From a virus: a stretch of DNA of 20,310 nt. The notes below the pieces were generated by a model that ran no database searches, had not been told where the DNA came from, and worked only from the letters and a program-made list of their open reading frames with translations. The translations under genes and the position numbers were made by a program. Location of the stretch: positions 1 through 20,310 of the IMG/VR virus record IMGVR_UViG_3300043567_000463. One strand, given 5' to 3'. Within the stretch, counting starts at the first letter, position 1. Every line of letters begins with the position of its first letter. This document shows positions 1 through 6,607 of the stretch, in pieces.

Positions 1-159
1 TGCCGCAGCGGGCTTGGCGACATCGACGGCTAAGCTGGTGATTCCAGACGTAGACGCCGCAGAGATTGTGCCTCCACTGATCGTCGCACCCGTGATGGTT
101 GTGCCAGCCACGAGTTCGGGATCAGAGAAGGCAACACCGACAGGTTTAGTGTTAGGCAT
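1..159 (-). CDS. Small phage structural-looking protein, partial (C-terminus cut)
   Basis: The gene begins at an ATG (157-159) preceded by a clear AGGAGAAGG ribosome binding site and runs off the left window edge, so only the first 53 residues are visible. The visible part starts MPNTKPVGVAFSDPEL and is then rich in Gly, Thr, Ser, Ala and Ile (GTTITGATISGGTISAAS), a beta-strand repeat-like composition common in phage decoration and fibre proteins. It is the last visible gene of the leftward head operon, 15 bases after the 160-residue gene. I do not recognise a named family. A virion surface or decoration role is inferred only from position and composition. Confidence 0.8.
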   Translation of the reverse strand, partial: MPNTKPVGVAFSDPELVAGTTITGATISGGTISAASTSGITSLAVDVAKPAAA

Positions 160-174
160 TGCCTTCTCCTAGTG

Positions 175-657
175 TTAAGCGATGCGATAGATCGTGTAAG
201 CCGCCGTGCCCGTCTTGCGGAAACGGAAGATGGCCGAAGACGGGTTGGTCGTCGTCGCGCCGTCGATCAGAACCGCGCTGCCGACGATGGTGTTGCCGGT
301 GCCAGCGCCGAACGTCACATCGTTAGCGGCGTTGTCGCCGATATTAATGAAGCTAACGTCGAAGCTGGTATTGACGGCAACGCTTGGAAAAGCGGCGTCG
401 ATCAACGCGCCCGTCGGGAACGTGTAGGTGCCTGCATCCGTGCCGCCGGAATCAATTGTGACGATGCCGGTCGACAGATTAGCCGCCGTAATCGTAACGG
501 TCGCGCCGGTCAGATCGGCAGACGCAGCCTGAGCGCGCATAAGCGGCTCGCCGCGAACGCCCGCCGAAAACTGATAGCCGCCCGTGCCCTGCGAAAGCGG
601 CGGGTTCGGGCCAAACGATTCGAGCGGATAAGAAGCGCCCTGAGTAGTGATAGCCAT
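175..657 (-). CDS. Hypothetical phage protein downstream of coat gene, possible head decoration protein
   Basis: 160 residues, starting at an ATG with AAGGAG nine bases upstream. The first 45 residues look extended and flexible (Pro/Gly rich). The rest is rich in Thr, Val, Gly and Ala with alternating hydrophobic residues (ATVTITAANLSTGIVTID, TFGAGTGNTIVG), which suggests an all-beta fold. No signal peptide, membrane segment or catalytic motif is seen. It lies directly after the major capsid gene, separated by a terminator-like hairpin. A head decoration or minor structural role is the natural guess from position and fold type, but no family is recognised, so this is inference. Confidence 0.85.
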   Translation of the reverse strand: MAITTQGASYPLESFGPNPPLSQGTGGYQFSAGVRGEPLMRAQAASADLTGATVTITAANLSTGIVTIDSGGTDAGTYTFPTGALIDAAFPSVAVNTSFDVSFINIGDNAANDVTFGAGTGNTIVGSAVLIDGATTTNPSSAIFRFRKTGTAAYTIYRIA

Positions 658-684
658 GATTCAATGCTCCTTAATTTGAGAGGA

Positions 685-706
685 AGAAGGGGCCGAAGCC
701 CCTTCT
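685..706 (-). terminator. Hairpin after the major capsid gene, likely partial terminator
   Basis: A perfect 9-bp stem (AGAAGGGGC/GCCCCTTCT) closed by a four-base loop lies two bases beyond the coat stop codon. Read on the minus strand the loop is TTCG, a very stable tetraloop, followed by TTCCTCT rather than a full T-run. It may act as a leaky terminator or as a 3' stabilising structure for the coat mRNA. The next gene has its own strong ribosome binding site. Confidence 0.55.
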
Positions 707-707
707 G

Positions 708-1904
708 TTAGCCCCAAAGGCGAACCGCCATCTGCGGACGAATGACGCTGTACCCATACAGAACGTCAATACGGCAGGGCAGTCGGTCGTTGTTGATGTC
801 ATACTGACGGACAACGCGGAGCGAGATACCATTGTGAACTTGGCGCGAGGCCATGTCGACGCCCTGCGGAAGCAGGAGATCGGCCGTGGCGAACGCGATG
901 GCGTCCTTGTGGTAGATCATGTTCTGCGGGTACTGCGTCGAAGCAGCGCCGAAGAACGTGACAGCCTTACCGGAGACCGGCAGAGCGTCGACCGTGGCAA
1001 GAGCCTGCGAAGCCGAATACATCGCCGGGACAGTGACCGAAGCGGTGGTCGACGCCGTAACGTCAGCCAGAGCAACGAACTGAAACAGCGAGCCGGTCGA
1101 CTCACGGGTCTGCGGGTTGACGGCATAGCAGTCGGCAATCGTGAACACGTCGCCGGCCTTAATAACCGTCGAGCCAAGGCCCGTCAGGACGATGGTGGTC
1201 GCGCCTTCGGTCGTGACCGAGGTGCTGACCGTCACGGTGCCCGTGCGCGAGCCAGTCGTGAACTGCTTGATCGACTGCGACATATTCAGCTCTTCATAGC
1301 CGAGAATGCCTTCGCCGAAGATGCCGTTCTTAAACTGCTTCGAAATGGCCGAAACAGGGTTGAACAGGCCCTTCATGCCTTCGATCAGCGACGCGTTAGC
1401 GGCCGGGTTGACCGTCGCGTAGCGCGGCGACATGACAGCGGCGTTCTCGTTCAGCTTCTGCTGCGCCTGCAACAGAACGAGCGAGGTGGCCGGGGTCGTG
1501 CCGGGTGTGCCGACCGAGTTGCCGATATATTTGAAGCTATTGGCAACGTCAGCGTCGATGCTGGAAGCAAGCTGCGAAATACGCGGCTTCAGCACGCGTT
1601 CCGCGAAGTCGTCCAACTGCATCGTCAGTTCAGCAGTCGTGAAGTTGACGCCGATGTGCTTCTGCGACGAAACGGTCAGGGTCGTGTACTGCTCGTTGTC
1701 GTCCTGAACCTGAAGCGCAGCGCCGTCCGTGACCAGAGCGCGGTCGGGCAGGCGGATACGCAGGGTCGAGCCGATCTTAGCGCCTTCGACGGCGAAAGAA
1801 TCGTCATACTGACGGTTGACGGTGCGGGTCAGGACAAGGTTGTTTTCTAATATTTCCAAAGCCTTGCGTGTAATCATGTCAATAGTAAGAAGTGAGTTAC
1901 TCAT
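708..1904 (-). CDS. Major capsid protein, P22 coat-like
   Basis: 398 residues, close to the P22 gene 5 coat protein in length. The N-terminus (SNSLLTIDMITRKALEILEN) is the typical P22-coat start, followed by an N-arm and E-loop type region (TLRIRLPDRA, then HIGVNFTTAELTMQLDDFAER). A Gly/Thr/Val-rich stretch lies at about residues 215-290, and the end (YDINNDRLPCRIDVLYGYSVIRP) is also typical. The family forms the HK97-fold shell with the help of a scaffold protein, encoded here just upstream. The start is the ATG with AAAGGA eight bases before it. A hairpin follows the stop codon. Coat and scaffold genes are separated by an inserted HNH gene. The P22-coat assignment is from recognised sequence pattern. 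Confidence 0.93.
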   Translation of the reverse strand: MSNSLLTIDMITRKALEILENNLVLTRTVNRQYDDSFAVEGAKIGSTLRIRLPDRALVTDGAALQVQDDNEQYTTLTVSSQKHIGVNFTTAELTMQLDDFAERVLKPRISQLASSIDADVANSFKYIGNSVGTPGTTPATSLVLLQAQQKLNENAAVMSPRYATVNPAANASLIEGMKGLFNPVSAISKQFKNGIFGEGILGYEELNMSQSIKQFTTGSRTGTVTVSTSVTTEGATTIVLTGLGSTVIKAGDVFTIADCYAVNPQTRESTGSLFQFVALADVTASTTASVTVPAMYSASQALATVDALPVSGKAVTFFGAASTQYPQNMIYHKDAIAFATADLLLPQGVDMASRQVHNGISLRVVRQYDINNDRLPCRIDVLYGYSVIRPQMAVRLWG

Positions 1905-1924
1905 CTTGTAGTCCTTTCAAGAAG

Positions 1925-2434
1925 CTAGGAAGACTGGTGAGGGCAAACGCCGCCGTTTTTATGTTTGCCTATCTGACAGTTCATACAAAGAACTTGATAC
2001 CCGGTAGGAAAACCATTTTTTCTGAGCCATCCATAGAAAGCTGTCCCGCTTCCTGCGTAAAGCCCTGATTTTCTTTCTTTGGCACCGTCGTTATCTATGT
2101 GATCTATAGATAGGAACATAGGCTCTGTCTCTCCGCAACAAGAACATTTATAGCCGCCATAAGCCGCAAATACCTGTTCTTTACACCGAGCGTTAATTCG
2201 ATTGGTCTTATCCCGTTCCGCTTGCCGCATAGCGGCTACTTCTTCAGGTGTTCCATTCGCTAACTTTCGGTTGCGCCATTCGCGGGCATGTTCACGGGAT
2301 TTCTCCCGGTTATTTTCCCGCCAATCGCGCATACGCAGATTGACTTTTTCCCGGTTTCGTTCGCGGTATCGCGCTGCCGCTTCTCTGTTACGTTGCCGCT
2401 TCAGATCATCAGCAGTTTGATCTTCACTCTCCAT
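1925..2434 (-). CDS. HNH endonuclease-like protein inserted between scaffold and coat genes
   Basis: 169 residues from the preferred start at 2434. An in-frame ATG lies 12 bases upstream at 2446, but GGAGG sits inside that extension at ideal distance from the second ATG. The first ~60 residues are strongly basic and helical with Arg/Glu/Asn repeats (RYRERNREK, WRENNREKSREHAREWRNRK). The C-terminal half carries a zinc-bound HNH core: CSCC at about 97-100, an IDHIDNDG motif at about 110, and CMNC at about 150. Such enzymes nick or cut DNA and often act as homing endonucleases. It lies between scaffold and coat, and its DNA is more AT-rich than either neighbour, which fits recent gain. No intron or intein is seen around it. 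Confidence 0.85.
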   Translation of the reverse strand: MESEDQTADDLKRQRNREAAARYRERNREKVNLRMRDWRENNREKSREHAREWRNRKLANGTPEEVAAMRQAERDKTNRINARCKEQVFAAYGGYKCSCCGETEPMFLSIDHIDNDGAKERKSGLYAGSGTAFYGWLRKNGFPTGYQVLCMNCQIGKHKNGGVCPHQSS

Positions 2435-2481
2435 TTCTGCCTCCATTTTCGAGTTATCATACTCGACAATGGCGGCTTAGT

Positions 2482-3261
2482 CTATCGTCTGTTCTGCGCT
2501 TCCCACTTCTTGATCTGTCTTTGCCGTTCCGCTTCTATCCAATCCGACGTTGACATTGACTTTAATGACCGAGGGTCAGTCGTATCATAACGCGGGCCTG
2601 AGTTTGACCGGGTAGCTGTGACAGGAGCAAGAGGTGCGGGCGCGGTTGAGGTTCTCTTAACCGGCGGATTGTCGGCCAATTTGGCTTCAATCTTTCCGAT
2701 CTCTTTTGCCTGCAAGACTGGCGGCAAATTAGCTATCCGTTGGGCTTCTTTCGGATTAGACCCAAGGTGATAGATCACTTCGGGGCCAATATCGGAAGCC
2801 TGGATAGCTTGGGCCATAATGTCCGTGACGGGAAGGTTAGGATTATACGCGACTTGTTCAAAGTCCTCGTAACGATCCCGCGCTTCTTCTTCGCGGTCTT
2901 TATAGCTGTCTAAGATCGCGGCTTGCTGCTTTGCGGCCTCTCGCTGCGCTAGAAGCTGTTGAGCGCGCTGTTCAGCCAATGCTTCCGCATAATGCTGAGC
3001 GTTCTCAAAATCATCCGGCGCGGGTGGAGGTGCGGCCGGCTGTTGACGAGCCTGCTGCTCCGCAAGCCGTTGGGCCTGCTCTCTTTCCCATTTGCGCTGT
3101 TCTCTTGCAAGGCGCTTGCTGACAATCGCGTCCAACTCTTCTTGAGAGAACGATTTTGTCGGCTGCTGTTCCTCCGGCGTCGCTTCCACAGATTCCGGTG
3201 CTGCCGTAGCTTCCGGTTCCGGCGCGGGGCTGATCTCCGCTACAGCCTGTTCATCTTCCAT
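2482..3261 (-). CDS. Capsid scaffolding protein
   Basis: 259 residues from ATG at 3261. A GTG six bases upstream (3267) is an alternative start, but AGGTG fits the ATG better. The N-terminus is acidic and Pro/Ala/Glu rich. A KSFSQEELDAIVSKRLA motif at about residue 37 and a long Gln/Ala/Arg/Glu coiled-coil (about 55-130) follow, then a Pro-rich linker and a basic C-terminal helix (SDWIEAERQRQIKKWEAQNRR). This architecture is typical of scaffold proteins of P22-like and related podoviruses, in which the charged C-terminal helix docks onto the coat protein inside the procapsid. Position upstream of the coat gene and downstream of portal supports the call. No protease domain is visible, so scaffold exit rather than cleavage is likely. 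Confidence 0.85.
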   Translation of the reverse strand: MEDEQAVAEISPAPEPEATAAPESVEATPEEQQPTKSFSQEELDAIVSKRLAREQRKWEREQAQRLAEQQARQQPAAPPPAPDDFENAQHYAEALAEQRAQQLLAQREAAKQQAAILDSYKDREEEARDRYEDFEQVAYNPNLPVTDIMAQAIQASDIGPEVIYHLGSNPKEAQRIANLPPVLQAKEIGKIEAKLADNPPVKRTSTAPAPLAPVTATRSNSGPRYDTTDPRSLKSMSTSDWIEAERQRQIKKWEAQNRR

Positions 3262-3297
3262 TTTCACCTAGCTTTCCGGCCAGTCGGTTAATCGAAA

Positions 3298-3453
3298 TTA
3301 CTCTTCTTCGGCTTTGTCGTCAATAAGACCTTTACCGATCTCTTGAATCTTAGCCGCAAGCGGCAGCGCTTCACTAGCGACGGTCAAGCCTCCGGCTTTG
3401 GTCGCAATGTCCAGCAACTGCAACAGCTTGTTTAGTTCTTCTACTGTAAACAT
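3298..3453 (-). CDS. Small phage protein, 51 residues
   Basis: The start is an ATG at 3453 preceded by GGAGAAGGTA, a strong ribosome binding site. The protein is 51 residues: MFTVEELNKLLQLLDI, then a Thr/Ala/Gly helix, and an acidic tail ending DDKAEEE. It is predicted to be two short amphipathic helices. It lies between the scaffold gene (36 bases downstream) and the 109-residue gene, and a 10-bp inverted repeat sits directly upstream of its ribosome binding site. No family is recognised. The ribosome binding site and the tight packing in the head operon argue that it is translated. Confidence 0.75.
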   Translation of the reverse strand: MFTVEELNKLLQLLDIATKAGGLTVASEALPLAAKIQEIGKGLIDDKAEEE

Positions 3454-3468
3454 TACCTTCTCCAAGGT

Positions 3469-3505
3469 GTTCGCCCGGTGGAGAACTGACGCGGGCCGGG
3501 CGAAC
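3469..3505 (-). repeat. 10-bp inverted repeat upstream of the 51-residue gene
   Basis: GTTCGCCCGG (3469-3478) and CCGGGCGAAC (3496-3505) are perfect inverted arms with a 17-base spacer. In the leftward mRNA this hairpin lies between the 109-residue gene and the ribosome binding site of the 51-residue gene, about 16 bases before its ATG. No T-run follows, so it is not a classic terminator. An RNA processing, stabilising or protein-binding site is possible. Confidence 0.6.
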
Positions 3506-3525
3506 GTCCTCCCGCGCCAATCTTG

Positions 3526-3855
3526 TTACGCCTGCCAGGGCAGCGGCGGCGAAACCACGGGCGGATTGATCTGGTTAGCGATCTGCTGATCAAGCGCTGC
3601 GACCTGCGCCGCAAGCGTTTCAGGGCCGAACGCCTCTTCAAGCCAGCCGATAACCTGCGCTTCCGTCAAATCGGCATAGGGCGTGAACGGCGCTTCGGCG
3701 TCGAGCGTCACAGCCTGTGAACCGTATATATCCGCGTTATAGGTGCCGTCAGTCGCCTGACGCCGCCAGTGGACGGTGAACACAACGTCCGTGTGGCCGT
3801 CCTGTTGCGGGTATGCGTCAAGCTGTGAGATTACCCATGTGTATGTGTTAGCCAT
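3526..3855 (-). CDS. Conserved phage protein of unknown function (DUF7936-like)
   Basis: 109 residues, starting MANTYTWVISQLDAYPQQDGHTDVVFTVHWRR with AAGGAAC upstream of the ATG. The N-terminal ~60 residues look like a small beta domain. The second half is a helix (TEAQVIGWLEEAFGPETLAAQVAALDQQIANQ) ending in a Pro-rich tail (NPPVVSPPLPW). This start and Pro-rich end match my recollection of the DUF7936 family found in many phage genomes. Function is unknown. It follows the fibre-like gene by nine bases and may be co-translated with it, so an accessory or assembly role for that fibre is possible but unproven. Confidence 0.85.
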   Translation of the reverse strand: MANTYTWVISQLDAYPQQDGHTDVVFTVHWRRQATDGTYNADIYGSQAVTLDAEAPFTPYADLTEAQVIGWLEEAFGPETLAAQVAALDQQIANQINPPVVSPPLPWQA

Positions 3856-3864
3856 GGTAGTTCC

Positions 3865-5295
3865 TTATGCGTTTGCGATAGTCGTAACGGTTCCAGAAGA
3901 ACCACGGTATTTCAGCGCGCCGCCTTCTACGTAGAGGTAACCTCCACCGCTAAAGTTAGCCGCAGGAACAGACGTAGAGTTTTTGATGCCTATATTTCCG
4001 CTGGCGTCAATCCTAGCGCGCTCGGCTGAATCGGTGGTGAACACTATTGGGTACGCACCAGATGAGTATAAAACTCTTCCGTATGCACCGGCAGAAAAAC
4101 CAGAGCCTGTAGAATTATCTATACCAAAGTAAAAATCACCGCTTGTATTTTTGGCTTGAAATACTGAATAGTTTGTTGTGCCGTTTAATTGAACTCTACA
4201 AGTCGAAGCGCCTGTGTTAGATAAAGTTAATACGCCAGCGCTACTAGTCGTCCCAACCAGCAGATCACCCGATGCTGTCAGCGTCATCGCCTGCGTGAAG
4301 CTGATGGCATTGCCTGCGGTGCCGGAGGGTGCTGTATGCCAAGTGTGAATGCCGTCATTTTGCTGATAGTATGACGCCGGTTTACTAGAAACGTCGTATT
4401 TATAGCCGCCATCAAAATAGGCGTTGCTTAACACAAAGATGTTTCCGCTTGTTGTCGCACTCCAAACGCTACTACCCGTAAATCCAACACTAAACGCTTT
4501 TCCTGTAGACCATGTTCTCGGCGTAACACCCAGTCCTAAATTTCCTGCGGCGTCTAGGCGCATTAACTCGTTAGCGGAAAATGAACCGTTTAGGTTTGAT
4601 TGTCCAAAGGTAAGCGCGTTACTTGGATTACCAATATAGAAATGCTGGTATGAGCCAGAGGTATTAGTGAATGTCTGATATACAGCAGACGTTCCTCCAG
4701 ACAGGTTGAATGCTGTAATTGGCGACGAAGTGCCAACGCCCACCAGCCCGCCGGAGGTGATACGCATACGCTCTGTATCTGATGTGGAAAACAAGATTGG
4801 CGCGCTGGCGCTATTCCACATCACTAGCCCATAAGCAGAACCGAAAGGCGATCCGCCACTACCGTCCATACCAACGTATGCTATGCTACTACCGACCCTA
4901 TATTGAGTGTAGACAGGGTTTGTATCTGTGGACGAGTATATACGCATCTGAGAGGACGCACCTGCTACGTCCAGTTTTAGAACTGGCGAACTTGTTCCAA
5001 TGCCAAGCCGACTATTTGCGCTGTCCCAAAACAGACTACTGCTATTCCCAAACGCACCCGTCCCATTGCCAAACGGAATGTAGCCAGCGGTAAGCGAGGT
5101 GAGGCCGGTGCCGCCGGACGCAACGCCGAGCGGCGTGGTCGTAAGCGTCAGGGCCGCCGCCGACATGGTGCGGCCCGCCGTAAGATCCGAGATAGCGACT
5201 TTCTTGGTCGTGCTGGACTGCACGATAGGCAGAACTTCCGTTCCTGCGACAGGCGTCGTAGCAGCGGGAAGAGCGGAGATTTTTACGTCAGCCAT
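3865..5295 (-). CDS. Fibre-like virion protein with repeated GIGTSSP modules
   Basis: 476 residues with AAGGAC before the ATG. The N-terminus (MADVKISALPAATTPVAGTE, then LPIVQSSTTKKVAISDLT) is an attachment-type segment seen in many phage fibre and tip proteins. A Gly-rich stretch (GVASGGTGLTSLTAGY) follows. The rest consists of beta-rich units punctuated by SRLGIGTSSP, LVGVGTSSP, NLGLGVTP and NIGIKNS motifs, each after a region of Gly/Ser/Thr/Tyr. These repeats are characteristic of trimeric fibre shafts. The end (GGGYLYVEGGALKYRGSSGTVTTIANA) is a typical terminus without an intramolecular chaperone. It sits between portal and scaffold genes, so it may be a head fibre rather than a tail fibre. 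Its middle is more AT-rich than the neighbouring genes. Confidence 0.82.
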   Translation of the reverse strand: MADVKISALPAATTPVAGTEVLPIVQSSTTKKVAISDLTAGRTMSAAALTLTTTPLGVASGGTGLTSLTAGYIPFGNGTGAFGNSSSLFWDSANSRLGIGTSSPVLKLDVAGASSQMRIYSSTDTNPVYTQYRVGSSIAYVGMDGSGGSPFGSAYGLVMWNSASAPILFSTSDTERMRITSGGLVGVGTSSPITAFNLSGGTSAVYQTFTNTSGSYQHFYIGNPSNALTFGQSNLNGSFSANELMRLDAAGNLGLGVTPRTWSTGKAFSVGFTGSSVWSATTSGNIFVLSNAYFDGGYKYDVSSKPASYYQQNDGIHTWHTAPSGTAGNAISFTQAMTLTASGDLLVGTTSSAGVLTLSNTGASTCRVQLNGTTNYSVFQAKNTSGDFYFGIDNSTGSGFSAGAYGRVLYSSGAYPIVFTTDSAERARIDASGNIGIKNSTSVPAANFSGGGYLYVEGGALKYRGSSGTVTTIANA

Positions 5296-5306
5296 TCGAG
5301 TAGTCC

Positions 5307-5465
5307 TTAAAGAAGAATAAGCCCGCCGTCCTCCTGGACGAGATTAGCGCCGGCTTCCGTCGCCAGATTTGCCGTTAGATCGGTCTCGCCCTTACCCGAG
5401 GTAAGAGATACGATACCGCCCAACCCAAGAGCCAGAGCGTTTCGGAGTGCGACGCCCCAGCTCAT
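5307..5465 (-). CDS. Small phage protein, 52 residues
   Basis: Starts at ATG 5463-5465, overlapping the TGA of the upstream 100-residue gene in an ATGA junction, so it is probably translationally coupled. The 52 residues (MSWGVALRNALALGLGGIVS, then TSGKGETDLTANLATEAG, ending DGGLILL) begin with a moderately hydrophobic stretch. A single weak membrane or hydrophobic helix is possible but too Gly-rich to be sure. It ends 11 bases before the fibre-like gene. No family is recognised. Confidence 0.72.
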   Translation of the reverse strand: MSWGVALRNALALGLGGIVSLTSGKGETDLTANLATEAGANLVQEDGGLILL

Positions 5466-5764
5466 CGTATGTTAATCGGCTTGCAGTAGATGTCGCCGCC
5501 CGTGCCGACCTGAATAGCACTAACACGCCACGGCGCACCCGTCCCCGAAGGCACAGTAAACGGAATCGGCGTGTTCGCCGGAATCGGCGTAGAAGCCGTC
5601 GTAGCCGTGACGCCCTCGCCGACAATCACATAGCATTCCGTCGTCGACCAGATAACGACGCCCTGCGGACCTGCGGGCCACGTCGCGGTAGAGCCGGCCG
5701 TGCCGGTATAGCTGACCGTTCGGGCCGGAAAGTTGCCGTCAGCAAGCGGATTCAGAAGTTCCAT
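5462..5764 (-). CDS. Hypothetical phage structural-looking protein, 100 residues
   Basis: Starts MELLNPLADGNFPARTVSYTGTAG at an ATG with GAGG upstream. It is rich in Gly, Thr, Pro and Val with short beta-like segments (GVVIWSTTECYVIVGEGVTAT, then PFTVPSGTGAPWRVSAIQVG). This pattern resembles small virion surface proteins found next to fibre genes. It is linked by ATGA to the 52-residue gene and lies seven bases after the ferritin-like gene. No specific family is recognised, and the structural role is inferred. Confidence 0.82.
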   Translation of the reverse strand: MELLNPLADGNFPARTVSYTGTAGSTATWPAGPQGVVIWSTTECYVIVGEGVTATTASTPIPANTPIPFTVPSGTGAPWRVSAIQVGTGGDIYCKPINIR

Positions 5765-5771
5765 ATCAGCC

Positions 5772-6128
5772 TCACGCCAAGAATTTCAATTTATACAGCG
5801 TTTTCAGATACAAGCCAACTATCTCGTCGACAATGTTCTGAATAGCCGTGTCGTCGCCGAACTCTTCGCGGCCTTTTTCGATCTTTTTCAGCGAATCTTC
5901 AAGAAATTCAACGACATTTCCTGTTTTTTCAGCCGAATGAAGCGTAATTGGCCCGATCAGACCATGCCGGCCCTGATAGGTTTCCACCAAATCATCGGCC
6001 AAATCTATGATTTTGGGGTAAAACGAGCCCAAAGCCTTATGTTTGGCGTAAGACCGCGTGTTGAGATGCACAGAATGCGTCACGTCGCGCGCTAAGAACA
6101 AGTGTCCGATCAGATCCGCGCAGCTCAT
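5772..6128 (-). CDS. Ferritin/Dps-like helical phage protein (DUF5856-like)
   Basis: 118 residues, almost entirely helical. The pattern RDVTHSVHLNTRSYAKHKALG, then FYPKIIDLADDLVETYQGRHG, resembles the ferritin-like DUF5856 proteins common in phages, where His and Glu/Asp residues of a four-helix bundle are spaced like those of Dps proteins. Whether it binds iron cannot be judged. Its ATG overlaps the TGA of the HNH/AP2 gene (ATGA). No further ribosome binding site is obvious, so coupling is likely. It sits within the head module, suggesting a late, possibly virion-associated role. The assignment is from recalled family pattern, at moderate certainty. Confidence 0.8.
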   Translation of the reverse strand: MSCADLIGHLFLARDVTHSVHLNTRSYAKHKALGSFYPKIIDLADDLVETYQGRHGLIGPITLHSAEKTGNVVEFLEDSLKKIEKGREEFGDDTAIQNIVDEIVGLYLKTLYKLKFLA

Positions 6129-6607
6129 GCCACCCTCGCAAATTCGCCGTGATATTTGTCACGGGCTTCCGAAGCCACAAGAGCGGCTAGTTCAAGGTCT
6201 TCAAAATACCCAAAATGGCGTATTTTATTGTTTACGGACAGGGAAACACCCCATTTATTCAATCTTTTATGCCAGCACACATTTTTTACGCCAGAAGTAT
6301 TATCTTTTCGCTTTTTTGCATTCTGAGCGTTACCTAAATGCGTAGCGGCGCGAAGATTTTCAGAACGATTATTCGATATATTTCCGTCTATATGGTCGAT
6401 AATATTGGCCATATATCCATGAAACATTAAAAATATGAGCCTATGCGCTTTATAAATCTTACGCGCATATTGAATGTGCGTGTATCCCCGTTTGCCGGCA
6501 TATCCGGCTATAGATCCTCGCGGCGTTTTTGCCGGATTTGTCGGATTCTTCCAATAAAGAACGCCGTCTCTGTATTCAAACAGATGATGTGCTAATTCGG
6601 CGTTCAT
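6125..6607 (-). CDS. HNH endonuclease with C-terminal AP2 domain
   Basis: 160 residues. Residues 1-50 form an N-terminal unit with an FEYRDGVLYWK motif. The HNH core spans about 54-90 (AHRLIFLMFHGY, then IIDHIDGNISNNRSENLR), with His55, Asp71-His72 and Asn80/Asn84 as candidate catalytic and metal residues. An AP2-type DNA-binding domain follows at about 103-157 (NTSGVKNVCWHKRLNKW, ... HFGYFEDLELAALVASEARD). This HNH_3 plus AP2 layout is a well-known phage homing endonuclease type. Both ends are in ATGA overlaps: with the portal stop upstream and the ferritin-like start downstream. The DNA is clearly more AT-rich than the portal gene, pointing to horizontal gain despite the perfect fit. Confidence 0.92.
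   Translation of the reverse strand: MNAELAHHLFEYRDGVLYWKNPTNPAKTPRGSIAGYAGKRGYTHIQYARKIYKAHRLIFLMFHGYMANIIDHIDGNISNNRSENLRAATHLGNAQNAKKRKDNTSGVKNVCWHKRLNKWGVSLSVNNKIRHFGYFEDLELAALVASEARDKYHGEFARVA

Noticed and set aside
172-711. Rightward 179-codon frame at the left end
   Set aside because: Arg/Ala-rich antisense of the 160-residue structural gene, which has a proper ribosome binding site.
834-1850. Long rightward open frame (338 codons) opposite the major capsid gene
   Set aside because: It is a shadow of the coat gene: Arg-rich, low-complexity composition, no ribosome binding site, no recognisable motif.
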